DNA of 64,000 nt from Clostridia bacterium (GCA_017416285.1 JAFQCU010000003.1:62001-126000), one strand, 5' to 3'. Shown: positions 24,755 to 34,531, counted from the stretch's first letter. The notes: generated by a model from the letters alone, not told the origin. Numbers and translations are program-made.

Positions 24755-25591
24755 TTAATCCAACTGCTTAAGAGCTTCATTAAGCTCTGCAAGTGCCTGC
24801 GCCGTCAATTCATCATTAGGTGCGGCACCGTGCCAGTTAACATTATTCTCCATATAAGAAACGCCCTTGCCCTTTACGGTTTTAGCAATAATTGCAACCG
24901 GCTTATCTATGGCTTCAGCTTCCTTCAAAGCGGCTTCAATCTGGTCAAAATCGTGACCATCAATGATAATTGTATGCCAATTAAAGGCATCAAATTTCTT
25001 ATCAATCGGAGCGGCAGAGTTTACTTCCTCAATGCTGCCGTCAATCTGAAGGCCGTTATAATCAACAAACACTGTAAGGTTAGACAGACCCTTATTAGCG
25101 GCAAACATTGCTGCTTCCCATACCTGACCTTCTTCAATTTCGCCATCACCCAAAACGGCATAAACCTTATAACTCTCGCCAAAATGCTTAGCCGACAAAG
25201 CCATACCAACAGCACATGAAATGCCTTGACCCAACGAGCCGCTCGACATATCCACACCGGGAATATATTTCATATCGGGGTGACCCTGTAAAATACTTCC
25301 CTGCTTACGAAGGGTTAAAAGCAAATCGGTTGAAAAATAACCACGGTTTGCCAAAACCGAATAAAGCGCAGGTGCCGCATGACCCTTTGACAAAACAAGG
25401 CGGTCACGGTCAGACTTTTTGGGGTCCTTGGGATCAATGTTCATGTGGGCAAAATAAAGATAGGTTAAAATATCTGCACAGGAAAGTGAGCCACCGGGGT
25501 GACCTGCCTTTGCACTATGGATACTTTCGATTATCCCAATTCTGACCTGTGTTGCGGTCTTTTGCAGGGATTTCTTTAATGTAGCGTCCAT
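24755..25591 (-). CDS. Transketolase, N-terminal subunit
   Basis: 278 residues with the thiamine diphosphate-binding domain. SAKAGHPGGSLSCADIL (about 25-41), SKGHAAPALYSVLA, and GDGEIEEGQVWEAAMFAANKGLSNLTVFVDYN are the ThDP/Mg motif (GDG to N). GAGG-type ribosome-binding sequence CTGAAAGGATG precedes the start. It follows the HAD phosphatase gene by 14 bases at the end of the long miaB operon. Confidence 0.92.
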   Translation of the reverse strand: MDATLKKSLQKTATQVRIGIIESIHSAKAGHPGGSLSCADILTYLYFAHMNIDPKDPKKSDRDRLVLSKGHAAPALYSVLANRGYFSTDLLLTLRKQGSILQGHPDMKYIPGVDMSSGSLGQGISCAVGMALSAKHFGESYKVYAVLGDGEIEEGQVWEAAMFAANKGLSNLTVFVDYNGLQIDGSIEEVNSAAPIDKKFDAFNWHTIIIDGHDFDQIEAALKEAEAIDKPVAIIAKTVKGKGVSYMENNVNWHGAAPNDELTAQALAELNEALKQLD

Positions 25592-25605
25592 CTTTTTTCA
25601 TCCTT

Positions 25606-26439
25606 TCAGTTTGTAAAAATTTTAGTTAAATATTCAATAAAATCGGCTACGGCACCGTTCTTACAGCTGCCACCAACAAAATCAGCACATTGCTTAATTT
25701 CATCGGGTGCTTCAGCCGTCGTAGCACCAATATCCGCATTTTTAAGCATTGTTAAATCGTTATAATAATCTCCAATAGCGAAAAATCCGCCTTTTTTTAT
25801 GCCTAGCAAACTACAAAGATTTTGAAGCGAATCGGCCTTAGAAATCCCTTTAGGCACCACTTCAAGATAATATCTGGTTCTTCCGTCGATATAGGCTATC
25901 GTATCAAATAAATCAGATTCAATATTAAGCCCCATTATTTGATTTCTAACTTCTGCCCGTTTTTCAGCATCAGAGAAAGCGAACAAAACCTTTGTCCAGC
26001 TATACTTTATGGCTTCGCTAAGCGGCATTTTTTCAATACTCAGCTTCTCATATTGCTCGTGGTCGTCGGTTTCACTTGTTGCATTCGCAACCAAAACATT
26101 TTTACCACTATGTATTTCAACGCCAATATCAGACGATATATTAATCACAAAGCCAACAACCCTCTTATCACATTCGGGCAATAAATACTCTTTAATAATT
26201 TCTTGGCTGTTATAATCATAAATCATCGCACCATTAGCAACAACCGACGGCCCAATACAATCAATTACATCAGTGACCATACTAACCGCCCCAACGCTTC
26301 GACCTGTGGCAATCGCAAAGGCACCGCCCTCGTTTACGAAAAATTTTATTTTTTCAATATTTCGAGGGTTAATATACCCGTTATCTAAAAGCGTACCATC
26401 AATATCGGAAGCTAATAAATAACCATCAAAAATACCCAT
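25606..26439 (-). CDS. Cof-type HAD-superfamily phosphatase
   Basis: 277 residues. ASDIDGTLLDN at residues 11-21 holds the nucleophile and acid Asp of HAD hydrolases, with a type IIB cap in the middle. The C-terminal IGDYYNDLTMLKNAD is the Mg-binding motif IV. Such enzymes usually dephosphorylate sugar phosphates or cofactors; the substrate is not predictable here. The ATG overlaps the rluD-like stop. Location next to transketolase is consistent with a sugar phosphate but is weak evidence. Confidence 0.88.
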   Translation of the reverse strand: MGIFDGYLLASDIDGTLLDNGYINPRNIEKIKFFVNEGGAFAIATGRSVGAVSMVTDVIDCIGPSVVANGAMIYDYNSQEIIKEYLLPECDKRVVGFVINISSDIGVEIHSGKNVLVANATSETDDHEQYEKLSIEKMPLSEAIKYSWTKVLFAFSDAEKRAEVRNQIMGLNIESDLFDTIAYIDGRTRYYLEVVPKGISKADSLQNLCSLLGIKKGGFFAIGDYYNDLTMLKNADIGATTAEAPDEIKQCADFVGGSCKNGAVADFIEYLTKIFTN

Positions 26440-27344
26440 TACCTTATCCCCTTTAAGAATTTAACAAAATATTCGGGCAATTCGGATTCAAATTCCAAAT
26501 ATTCATTGGTTATTGGGTGAACAAAGCCAACTTTTTTTGCGTGAAGGCACTGACCCGAAAGTGAAGTTATAACCTTTTTGGGACCGTAAACGTCATCCCC
26601 TGCTACCGGATGGCCGATATACGCCATATGAACACGTATTTGATGGGTACGCCCCGTTTCCAAGCGCAGTCTTACGTGGGTAAAATCACCAAAGCGTTCA
26701 ATAACGGTATAATGCGTAACAGCGTGCTTACTGCCCTTGTCGGTCACAGCCATTTGCTTTCTTTTAACGGGGTGTCTGCCAATAGGAGCATCAATTATAC
26801 CGCTATCGTTTTTAAGGTTACCGTAAACCACCGCTTCATATTCACGTGTAAAGGAATGTTCTTTAATCTGTAAAGCAAGACCGTTGTGCGCAGTATCGTT
26901 TTTAGCCACCATTAAAAGCCCGCTTGTGTTTTTGTCAATTCGATGCACAATACCGGGGCGCATAACACCGTTGATACCGGATAACGATTCCCCACAATGA
27001 TGCATAAGCGCATTTACAAGAGTACCTTCAAAATTGCCCGCCGCAGGATGAACAACCATACCTTTTGGCTTATTAACCACTAATAAATCGTCATCCTCAT
27101 AAACAATGTCAAGCTCAATTTCCTCAGCGGTAACGTTATAAACCGTTGGGTCAGGCATATTCAATATTACCTCATCCCCAAATTGAAGCTTTAAATTTTT
27201 AGCGGCTATTTTGCCATTAACCGTAACGCAGCCATCATCAATAAGCTTTGCCGAGCGTGAGCGTGTAATATCGCCCATTTCGGCGACAAAAACGTCCACA
27301 CGAATACGGTCGTTACTATCACACGTTTTTGTCAGTATTGTCAT
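26439..27344 (-). CDS. RluA/RluD-family 23S rRNA pseudouridine synthase
   Basis: 301 residues. An S4 RNA-binding domain (RVDVFVAEMGDITRSRSAKLIDDGCVTVNG) is at the N-terminus, then the catalytic domain with RPGIVHRIDKNTSGLLMVAKND near residue 130; the Asp in HRIDKNTSG is the catalytic nucleophile. The order lspA-rluD-like is that of Bacillus ylyA/lspA/ylyB. It overlaps lspA by 26 bases, with AAGGTGG inside lspA as its ribosome-binding site. The most likely target is the helix 69 pseudouridines (RluD), not proven. Confidence 0.92.
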   Translation of the reverse strand: MTILTKTCDSNDRIRVDVFVAEMGDITRSRSAKLIDDGCVTVNGKIAAKNLKLQFGDEVILNMPDPTVYNVTAEEIELDIVYEDDDLLVVNKPKGMVVHPAAGNFEGTLVNALMHHCGESLSGINGVMRPGIVHRIDKNTSGLLMVAKNDTAHNGLALQIKEHSFTREYEAVVYGNLKNDSGIIDAPIGRHPVKRKQMAVTDKGSKHAVTHYTVIERFGDFTHVRLRLETGRTHQIRVHMAYIGHPVAGDDVYGPKKVITSLSGQCLHAKKVGFVHPITNEYLEFESELPEYFVKFLKGIR

Positions 27345-27849
27345 TTTCAGCCACCTTTATAGGGTTAGCAGACATTTTGCTTTTAAGTTCTTTAACAGTG
27401 TCAACCGTAAAATATAATATTAAAAGTGCAACACCGATAACGATAGCGCAGTCGGCAACATTAAACACAGGAAATGTAGGCCAAAATTCAAAATGTAAGA
27501 AATCCACCACGTTGCCATCACGGAAAATGCGGTCGATAAGGTTACCTATACCGCCGAAAAGAACAAGTGACATTGCCCAAAAAATGAGTTTATTATTAGC
27601 CCCCCACTTAAAGAGCAAGGCAATACAAACAAGCATAATAACCACTGTCATAGCAAGAAGTCCCCAAGTGTGACCTTCGAGTATTCCCCATGCACCGCCC
27701 TTGTTATGAATATAAACAATATCAATAATGCCTTTTATGAAATCGGTACCTTGACCAAGCTCGAAATTAGTCATTATAAAATATTTTGTGTATTGGTCAA
27801 CCGCCAAAACAACCGCACCAACTATTAGTGCCAAAATATATGAAATCAA
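27319..27849 (-). CDS. lspA: Lipoprotein signal peptidase II
   Basis: 176 residues with four membrane segments. It cleaves prolipoprotein signal peptides after lipidation. The conserved boxes NLIDRIFRDGNVVDFLHF and FPVFNVADCAIVIG contain the two catalytic Asp residues (N-x-x-D-R and N-x-A-D). The C-terminal 25 residues are hydrophilic (KSKMSANPIKVAENDNTDKN). It lies between divIVA and the pseudouridine synthase gene, as in other Firmicutes. Confidence 0.95.
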   Translation of the reverse strand: MISYILALIVGAVVLAVDQYTKYFIMTNFELGQGTDFIKGIIDIVYIHNKGGAWGILEGHTWGLLAMTVVIMLVCIALLFKWGANNKLIFWAMSLVLFGGIGNLIDRIFRDGNVVDFLHFEFWPTFPVFNVADCAIVIGVALLILYFTVDTVKELKSKMSANPIKVAENDNTDKNV

Positions 27850-27879
27850 AGATATACCTCCCTAAAGGTAATAAGTATA

Positions 27880-28584
27880 TTATTCTTCTGTATTTTCCGC
27901 AACAGAAAAGCCGTTATCATCAATATCTGAAGTCGCAGGCTTTATAAAGCTTTCAGCTGATGGCACCTCGTTAAGCTTTGCAGTAATCACACTAGCCATT
28001 CTTTGAGGGTCCATTTGTACAGCATCGGGAATTTCCTGCAAAATGCTGAGATGCTCTTTATATTTCGAGGTAACGGCAGATTTAAATGCTGCAACCTCCA
28101 ACTTAAGTTTATCAAACAAAACCTGCTGTCTTTGAACGCTGTCATTTGCAGCCGCAGTAATGCTATCTGCCTGCAGCTTGGCGTCCTTAACCATTTTTTC
28201 AAGCTCGCCCTCTAAATTCGCCTTGCGTTCAGCAGCCTGCATTTCAAAGGTTGCAACCATTTCTTTTTCACGCTCAGCCAAAACGGCAATATTAGCCTCA
28301 GCCTCACTAATCATTTGATCACTTTTACTTTGTGCATCAGCTACAATCTGCTCTGCAAGCTTTTGAGCATTTAAAAGCACACTTTGAATACTGTTTTTAG
28401 AATGCTCTGCAGTATCAATTTCATTCTGTAGGCGAGCAACCTCAGCCTTATATTGATTTATTATCGATTCAAAACTTTGATAATCGGCTTCTACCTTATC
28501 AAGAAAAACCTCAACCTCTTCGGTTTTATAGCCGCCCATAGATTTTGAAAAGCTTACGTTTTTAATTTCTTCAGCAGTAAACAT
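27880..28584 (-). CDS. divIVA: DivIVA-domain cell division/polarity protein
   Basis: 234 residues. The N-terminal DivIVA membrane-curvature domain (VSFSKSMGGYKTEEVEVFLDKVEADY, about 10-35) is followed by a long coiled coil with many Ala, Glu and Gln residues to about residue 190, and an acidic tail. It localises to negatively curved membranes at division sites and poles. It is downstream of ylmH and sepF, the usual division cluster, here without ylmG. Confidence 0.93.
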   Translation of the reverse strand: MFTAEEIKNVSFSKSMGGYKTEEVEVFLDKVEADYQSFESIINQYKAEVARLQNEIDTAEHSKNSIQSVLLNAQKLAEQIVADAQSKSDQMISEAEANIAVLAEREKEMVATFEMQAAERKANLEGELEKMVKDAKLQADSITAAANDSVQRQQVLFDKLKLEVAAFKSAVTSKYKEHLSILQEIPDAVQMDPQRMASVITAKLNEVPSAESFIKPATSDIDDNGFSVAENTEE

Positions 28585-28610
28585 CTTGTTTGTTAACTCC
28601 TTTTTAAAAG

Positions 28611-29345
28611 CTATAAATATTTTTTAAACTCTAAAACAGTTCTGTCCTTTTTGGTTTTTAGAAGAGTGTTACTGATAATAAACTTACCTTTACCCCTTAC
28701 AGTAATTGCATCGCCCTGTGCTACCTGCTTTGTGGTTTTTTCACACTGAACAGAATTGACCGTAACAAAGCCCATATCAATAAGTTCAGTCGCTTTGTTG
28801 CGTGATAACCCGCACACAGCTGACACAACACAGTCAAGCCTTAAAGATGATACCGTAACGGTTGCTTCAACAAGGCTGTCTGACTGTGGCAATGGCAAGT
28901 GATAGCCCTTAGACACATTTACTCCCACTCTTCCAATCTTATCAATATTTAAAAGCACAAAGGGCAAAACCTCGTTTTTAAAAAAGGCTACGGCACGGCC
29001 GTTTTCGACCAAAATATCGCCAATGCTTTCACGGGTTATACCAAGAGCAGTTAGCGCCCCTAAAAAGTCCCTGTGCTTAAGAGTATCAGACTCACGATAA
29101 GAAAAGGTTGCAGCAGTTATTGGAAAAACACCATCATCACACCAATCAGGAAAACAGCCAAGCATAACCCTTTCGGCATCGTCATAGCCACCGTAAAGGA
29201 CATAATCAGCCCCACGATTATCAAGTGTTCTTTGTGCCAATACTGCTTCTTCCCGCCTCAAAAACCCGAAAAACTTGGGTTTAGAGGTTTTTTGCGAAAT
29301 ATCAAATGTATCATTAATACGGGCAACAAGTATTTCACTTTCCAT
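28611..29345 (-). CDS. ylmH: YlmH-type S4-domain RNA-binding protein
   Basis: 244 residues. The N-terminal domain has the YlmH look (FFGFLRREEAVLAQRTLD, MLGCFPDW, TFSYRESDTLKHRDFLGALTALGITRESIGDILV). The C-terminal S4 domain is SSLRLDCVVSAVCGLSRNKATELI to GKFIISN. YlmH is linked to division and to rescue of stalled 50S subunits in related bacteria. The ATG overlaps the sepF stop by one base. Confidence 0.92.
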   Translation of the reverse strand: MESEILVARINDTFDISQKTSKPKFFGFLRREEAVLAQRTLDNRGADYVLYGGYDDAERVMLGCFPDWCDDGVFPITAATFSYRESDTLKHRDFLGALTALGITRESIGDILVENGRAVAFFKNEVLPFVLLNIDKIGRVGVNVSKGYHLPLPQSDSLVEATVTVSSLRLDCVVSAVCGLSRNKATELIDMGFVTVNSVQCEKTTKQVAQGDAITVRGKGKFIISNTLLKTKKDRTVLEFKKYL

Positions 29346-29791
29346 TAAAAGTACATACGGCCTTCGTCTAATTCTTCAAGCATTAATTCGCCCATAACGT
29401 CAACGTCAGAGGGAACGATAATAAAGGTTGAAACTGCAACCTTGCGAATGTTGCCGTGATTAGCATAAGCAGCACCGCTTAAAAAGTCAATAATACGTCT
29501 TGAAACATCACGGTCGCAAACCTCAAGATTTAAAACAACCGTCTTTTTAGCATTGAGATGGTCTGCAATACCTGTTACGTCTTCAAAGCGTTCGGGCTTT
29601 ACAAGTACAACCTGCATACCGTTAGCCTGTACGTTCTTTGCCTTGCCGCCGATAACACGAGGTGTGGTTTCACGCTTAACTTCAGGCTGTGTTTTTTTCT
29701 TGGGAGCTTCTTCAACTACTTCGTTTTCGTTTTCGAATTCATCCTCCTCGGGAATAGTCATAATGTTTTTAATGCTGTCAAAAATACCCAT
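29345..29791 (-). CDS. sepF: Cell division protein SepF
   Basis: 148 residues. A short N-terminal membrane-binding helix (MGIFDSIKNIMTI) is followed by a charged linker, then the globular SepF core (VVLVKPERFEDVTGIADHLNAKKTVVLNLE, RRIIDFLSGAAYA, KVAVSTFIIVPSDVDV). It bundles FtsZ filaments and anchors them to the membrane. Gene order yggS-sepF-ylmH-divIVA matches the conserved Firmicute cluster. Confidence 0.95.
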   Translation of the reverse strand: MGIFDSIKNIMTIPEEDEFENENEVVEEAPKKKTQPEVKRETTPRVIGGKAKNVQANGMQVVLVKPERFEDVTGIADHLNAKKTVVLNLEVCDRDVSRRIIDFLSGAAYANHGNIRKVAVSTFIIVPSDVDVMGELMLEELDEGRMYF

Positions 29792-29818
29792 TTTTAGTCC
29801 TCACTTTATTTTAATTTT

Positions 29819-30532
29819 TTATTTTATATAATAACGTTTTCCAAACAATGCGGTGCCAACCCTTACAAGGTTTGCCCCCTCCTCAATCGCAATGTCGAAA
29901 TCGTCCGACATACCCATTGAAAGAATGTTCATAAAACAATTATCTATGTTTTTATTCTTTATGTCAATAAATAGCTGTTGCATTTGTTTAAAATATTTGC
30001 GGTTTTGCTCGGGCTCGTTGCATATCGGCGGAATTGCCATAATACCGCAAACACGCAAATTTTCAAGTGCCGCAATTTCTTTTATAGCACTTTCCAACTC
30101 ATTCGGCTCAAAGCCCCATTTGGATTCTTCATCGCCGATATTAACTTCGAGTAAAATATCCATTACCTTATTTTTCTTAACCGCTTGCTTTGAAATTTCC
30201 TTTGCAAGCTTTAGCGAATCGACCGAATGAATAAGCTCTACCCTGTCGATTATATCTTTTACCTTATTGGTCTGCAAATGACCGATAAAGTGATGGTGCA
30301 CGTCAATAATGCCGTCTTGCTTTGACAAAAGCTCCTGCACCTTGTTTTCACCGATATAGTTAATACCCTTGTTTATTGCATAATTTATGGTATCAACATC
30401 AACTGTTTTGGTGGCGGCAAGTAAAATAACGTCGTCACGTGTTTTGCCCGCTTTTTTTAAAGCAACATCCAGCTTTTCATTAACGGCCTTAAAATTTAAA
30501 TCAAATTCCTCAGCCGATAATTTTTCCATCAT
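29819..30532 (-). CDS. YggS/PLPBP-type pyridoxal phosphate homeostasis protein
   Basis: 237 residues, alanine-racemase-like barrel. LLAATKTVDVDTINYAI has the PLP-binding Lys, GENKVQELLSKQ and HHFIGHLQTNKVK are classic family stretches, and MGMSDDFDIAIEEGANLVRVGTALFG is the C-terminal phosphate-binding segment. It buffers PLP and affects amino-acid metabolism. It overlaps the HlyD-like gene by 23 bases, with AAGGAAGAAG inside that gene as its site. Confidence 0.94.
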   Translation of the reverse strand: MMEKLSAEEFDLNFKAVNEKLDVALKKAGKTRDDVILLAATKTVDVDTINYAINKGINYIGENKVQELLSKQDGIIDVHHHFIGHLQTNKVKDIIDRVELIHSVDSLKLAKEISKQAVKKNKVMDILLEVNIGDEESKWGFEPNELESAIKEIAALENLRVCGIMAIPPICNEPEQNRKYFKQMQQLFIDIKNKNIDNCFMNILSMGMSDDFDIAIEEGANLVRVGTALFGKRYYIK

Positions 30533-31712
30533 AAAGGCTTCTTCCTTTCACGATAACCTGATCATACAAACGAAGTGCACCGTCGCTGTCCGACTTTTTG
30601 CAAATCATCATATTGTCGGTAGAATATAAAATATCAACCGGAACAAACTTTGCCTGCATGCCCTTGACAATATAAACACCTTTAACACCATCAACCACAC
30701 GCAAAGCCTTTTTGGAAACCTTAAGACCGCTATATTCACGGCTGACAACCGTCATAGGACCGCTTCGCATAGAAGCAAGCTCGGAATTCATTTCACTGCA
30801 AGCGAAAATTATTACCGCACTTTCAGAATCATCCGAAGTGTTAACTTGTTTAACAGTTACAGGTAAAACCGGTGAAGATTTAACCGAGGTGTAAATTTTA
30901 AGTGTGTCCCCCGCCTTGTAATTATGGGAATCATTTATTGAAACCTTGGCGGCAATGTACCACTCGTAATCCGAAACGATTTTTCCAACAACCGACTGCT
31001 CATTTTTTTCTGATTTAAGCGTATCCAAAAATTCGGGCGTTATATCATAAAGCTTATTAACGCTTAAAACATTTTCATAACCATCGGTTTTGGAAAGAAA
31101 ATAACCCGATTCGATAGCCTTAACTTCACCCTTAACACCGGTAAGACCGGCTTTTAAAATCTCAAGCTGGTTATTAAGCCCCTCTAACTGAGAGGCAAAG
31201 GTTGAGGTATCCCCCAAAGCAGCCTGTCGGCGATTTAAGGCAAAAAGCAATTCCTCGCCTTTTTCCTGAATAGTATCATAATTGCCGGCGGCAGATGATA
31301 TTACAAGGGCATCAAGCTTGTCATTAACACGATTGTTAATAAGCTCAAGATTAGCGGCTTCAAGGTCATTAAATGACAAAATATCGTTAATATCATTAAT
31401 TTTATTCTGAACCGACTGCATTTGGCTTAGGGTTATTGATGCTGCTTCGCTGCCGTAAATGTTAGCAATGGTTCCGTTTTTCGCAACACGCTCACCGTCG
31501 CTTATCATAAAGTGCAAAACACCATCGTTATCGTTTGTAACAAGTATTTCATTACGTATAATTACACCCGTAATTTTGAACCCGTTGTTTGCAGTATAAA
31601 AAACTGCACTTTCGGTGGTAACAGGCTTATAAAAGGCGGCAACCGCCTGATTAACCAAAAATGCCACAGCAACAAAAATAATGGCAAATTTTATCAGGGT
31701 GTTCTTTTTCAA
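30510..31712 (-). CDS. HlyD/membrane-fusion-type protein
   Basis: 400 residues. One N-terminal membrane segment (LIKFAIIFVAVAFLVNQAVAAF, about 6-27) is followed by a large outside part: a beta-barrel/lipoyl-like stretch (ITGVIIRNEILVTNDNDGVLHF), a helical hairpin region about 90-200, then DYEWYIAAKVSINDSHNYKAGDTLKIY and a C-terminal domain ending in DQVIVKGRSLYDGKIIG. It resembles HlyD adaptors, but no transporter is adjacent. Similar proteins are found beside sepF/yggS in other Clostridia, so an envelope or division role is possible. Function unknown. Confidence 0.75.
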   Translation of the reverse strand: MKKNTLIKFAIIFVAVAFLVNQAVAAFYKPVTTESAVFYTANNGFKITGVIIRNEILVTNDNDGVLHFMISDGERVAKNGTIANIYGSEAASITLSQMQSVQNKINDINDILSFNDLEAANLELINNRVNDKLDALVISSAAGNYDTIQEKGEELLFALNRRQAALGDTSTFASQLEGLNNQLEILKAGLTGVKGEVKAIESGYFLSKTDGYENVLSVNKLYDITPEFLDTLKSEKNEQSVVGKIVSDYEWYIAAKVSINDSHNYKAGDTLKIYTSVKSSPVLPVTVKQVNTSDDSESAVIIFACSEMNSELASMRSGPMTVVSREYSGLKVSKKALRVVDGVKGVYIVKGMQAKFVPVDILYSTDNMMICKKSDSDGALRLYDQVIVKGRSLYDGKIIG

Positions 31713-31715
31713 AGC

Positions 31716-32642
31716 CTATACCTCCTTTAAAAAGTTAGTTACAAGATTCAAGGCTGTTTGATAACAGTCAGAATCCTCATCGGGATACACCCAATTTATA
31801 CGTTCATCACGATTAAACCAAGTAAGCTGACGCTTTGCATAGCGTCTTGTTTGTTGCTTTAAATGCTCGGCACAGCTTTCGATTGTATCCTCGCTCATTA
31901 TAGCGGGATAAAGCTCCTTATGACCAATAGCCTGAAAAGCACCTTTTTTATTATTACCAACCGTTTGCTTTGCCTCATCCAAAAGGCCGTTTGAAAGCAT
32001 TATATCAACACGGCGGTTAATTCTGTCATACAAAAGCTCACGGTTTTTATAGGTTATACCGATAACCAGCGGTATAATATCCGACGGATTTTGCCGTGAT
32101 ATAACGTTTTGCTCGGTAATGGTTTTACCCGTTTGCAAATACACCTCAAACGCACGAATAATTCTGCGGCGATTGTTGGGGTGAAGCCTTGCAGCACTTT
32201 CGGGGTCAAATTCAGAAAGCTCTGCAAGCATTGCCTCTGCCCCAATGCTTTCAAGCTTGTTTTCAAGCTCTTGTCGAAGAGATGGGTCGGCATCCTGCTC
32301 GATATATTCAATGTTATCAAGCAAGGAAGAAACGTATAGCCCTGTTCCACCAACAATTATGGGCAATTTCCCACGGGATGAAACTTCGGCAATTACTTCA
32401 CGTGCCGATTTTACGTAATCCGCTACCGAATATTCGTCCTCTAAATTCAAAAATTCAAACAAATGATGCGGTATACCATCTTTTTCGGCATCATTCGGTG
32501 CGGCAGATGCCACATGGATACCCTTATAAATCTGCATTGAATCAGCGCAAATAATTTCGCCGTTTAATGCTTTTGCCAAGGAAATACTTAAGTCGGTTTT
32601 GCCCGAAGCGGTCGGGCCAACAATGAATAATGCTTTAATCAC
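31716..32642 (-). CDS. miaA: tRNA dimethylallyltransferase
   Basis: 308 residues. It adds a dimethylallyl group to A37 of tRNAs reading UNN codons. The P-loop IVGPTASGKTDLSISLAKAL is at 7-26, followed by ICADSMQIYKG (Asp/Ser catalytic region), IPHHLFEF and IIVGGTGLYVSSLL. The ATG overlaps the mutL stop by 4 bases. MiaB, which acts on the product of this enzyme, is encoded upstream in the same operon, so the ms2i6A37 pathway is complete here. Confidence 0.96.
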   Translation of the reverse strand: MIKALFIVGPTASGKTDLSISLAKALNGEIICADSMQIYKGIHVASAAPNDAEKDGIPHHLFEFLNLEDEYSVADYVKSAREVIAEVSSRGKLPIIVGGTGLYVSSLLDNIEYIEQDADPSLRQELENKLESIGAEAMLAELSEFDPESAARLHPNNRRRIIRAFEVYLQTGKTITEQNVISRQNPSDIIPLVIGITYKNRELLYDRINRRVDIMLSNGLLDEAKQTVGNNKKGAFQAIGHKELYPAIMSEDTIESCAEHLKQQTRRYAKRQLTWFNRDERINWVYPDEDSDCYQTALNLVTNFLKEV

Positions 32643-34516
32643 TGTATTCTGCCAAACTGTTTTTCAAGTTCCCTTTTCTTGATTTCATAAGCCACAGGTC
32701 TGCCATGCGGACAATACATAATATCCTTTGAAAGCAAAACCTTTTCAGCCAAATCCTTCATTTCGGCAACGCTTGTATGGCTTCCCGCTTTGATTGCCGC
32801 CTTACAAGCAACTGTGTGGAAAAGATTTTCTTCCCTTTCAATCTGAACAGATTTTGTAGTTAAAATGCTTTCTGCCATTTCGGAAAGAAGCGACACGATA
32901 TCCTCACCAACAAGGGTTGTGGGAATTGCACGTACCGCAACGGTAGAAGCACCAAAATCATCAATTTCAAACCCCGCAGACAAAAGTAAATCTAAATTAT
33001 TTATAATTGCGTTGTATTCATCCTTTTGAAGATTTGCGGTTATTGGGGTTAAAAGTGCCTGCACTTCAATTTTGTGCTGACTTTTAAGCTTATTAAACAA
33101 AATACGCTCGTGTGCGGCGTGCTTGTCAATCATAAAAATACTATCATCCATCTGTGCGATAATATAGGTATTAAAGGCTTGTCCGATAATTGTGATTACA
33201 GGCTTGTCCTCATCAATGATTTCATCAAGCTCTTTTTCAATTAAAACATCCTTTGACTGTGCCTTTGGTGCATAAACAGGCTCGGTTTTCTTGCCATCGT
33301 TACCAACAAAGGAGTAGGTGTCCGCAAAGGTTGTGTTTTTCGGTGCTTCGAAAGCAAAGCTTTTTGGTTCTTTTTTAATTACAGGCTCGGTAACAATTTT
33401 TACCTGTTCGGGCTTGGTTATTTCTTTAAGCGGCTCCGTTTTAATTACCGTTTGCTTAAACTGTTCAGTTGTCATTCTTTCAAAACGGTTAAACGCCGGT
33501 TGGGTAATTTTAATTTCGGGTCGTGTATCCCCTTTTGATAACGCATTTTTAACCGATGCATAAACGCTGTCAAAAATACGCTTTTCATCTGAAAACCTTA
33601 CTTCGGTTTTAGCGGGGTGAACATTTACGTCAACCGTATCAAACGGAACGCTTACGTAAAGCACAAATACAGGGAATTTGCCAATCATTGCACTGTTTTT
33701 ATAAGCCTGTTCAACAGCGGTGATAATTGTACCCGAACGAACCAAACGACCGTTCAAAAAGGTGAACTGATTATTTCTTGTCGGCTTACAGGAAACGGGC
33801 TTACAAATAAGACCCGAAACGGTAATGCCGCCAAACTCACCCTCGCACTCAATAAGAGAATTCGCAAACTCACGCCCCAAAACGCTATAAACGGCGGTTT
33901 TTATCTGTCCGTCACCCGAAGTGTTAAGGGTTTGCTTGCCGTCACGAATAAATTTAATTGAAATTTCGGGGTGAGAAAGTGCAATACGGTCAACAACAGC
34001 CGCACAAGCATTCGCTTCTGAAACATCCTTTTTAAGGAATTTCATACGTGCGGGGGTGTTATAAAACAAATCACGTATTATTATGGTGGTGCCTTTGGGG
34101 CAACCCGCCTCCTCATAGAGCGCTTCCTGCCCACCCTCGATTACATAATGGGTGCCGATTTCCTCGTTTTCGCTACAAGTGAGCAGCTCGACACGTGAAA
34201 CCGAAGACACCGCCGCCAAAGCCTCACCTCTAAAGCCAAGCGTTGAAATATAATTAAGGTCGTTATCCTCTTTAATCTTGCTTGTTGCATGGCGTAAAAA
34301 TGCCAAGGGGACGTCCTCGCCCGAAATACCGCAACCGTTGTCGGTAATACGCATATAGGAAATACCGCCGTTTTGAATTTCAACGGTAATAGTATCTGCA
34401 CCGGCATCTATTGAATTTTCAATAAGCTCTTTTATAACAGATGCGGGTCTTTCAACAACCTCACCCGCTGCAATAAGCTCGGCCACGTTTTTGGGTAAAA
34501 CATTAATTTTTGGCAT
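32639..34516 (-). CDS. mutL: DNA mismatch repair protein MutL
   Basis: 625 residues. The N-terminal GHKL ATPase has ELIENSIDAGA, RITDNGCGI, HATSKI and TLGFRGEALAAVSSV. A variable linker spans roughly 340-430. The C-terminal domain carries DKHAAHERILFN (near 467), ACKAAIKAG and CPHGRP. In endonuclease-type MutL the first motif usually reads DQHA-x2-E-x4-E. Here Gln is Lys and the last Glu is Asn, while the other two motifs are intact. It lies 15 bases after mutS and overlaps miaA. Confidence 0.95.
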   Translation of the reverse strand: MPKINVLPKNVAELIAAGEVVERPASVIKELIENSIDAGADTITVEIQNGGISYMRITDNGCGISGEDVPLAFLRHATSKIKEDNDLNYISTLGFRGEALAAVSSVSRVELLTCSENEEIGTHYVIEGGQEALYEEAGCPKGTTIIIRDLFYNTPARMKFLKKDVSEANACAAVVDRIALSHPEISIKFIRDGKQTLNTSGDGQIKTAVYSVLGREFANSLIECEGEFGGITVSGLICKPVSCKPTRNNQFTFLNGRLVRSGTIITAVEQAYKNSAMIGKFPVFVLYVSVPFDTVDVNVHPAKTEVRFSDEKRIFDSVYASVKNALSKGDTRPEIKITQPAFNRFERMTTEQFKQTVIKTEPLKEITKPEQVKIVTEPVIKKEPKSFAFEAPKNTTFADTYSFVGNDGKKTEPVYAPKAQSKDVLIEKELDEIIDEDKPVITIIGQAFNTYIIAQMDDSIFMIDKHAAHERILFNKLKSQHKIEVQALLTPITANLQKDEYNAIINNLDLLLSAGFEIDDFGASTVAVRAIPTTLVGEDIVSLLSEMAESILTTKSVQIEREENLFHTVACKAAIKAGSHTSVAEMKDLAEKVLLSKDIMYCPHGRPVAYEIKKRELEKQFGRIQ

Positions 34517-34531
34517 ATTTACACCTCACTT

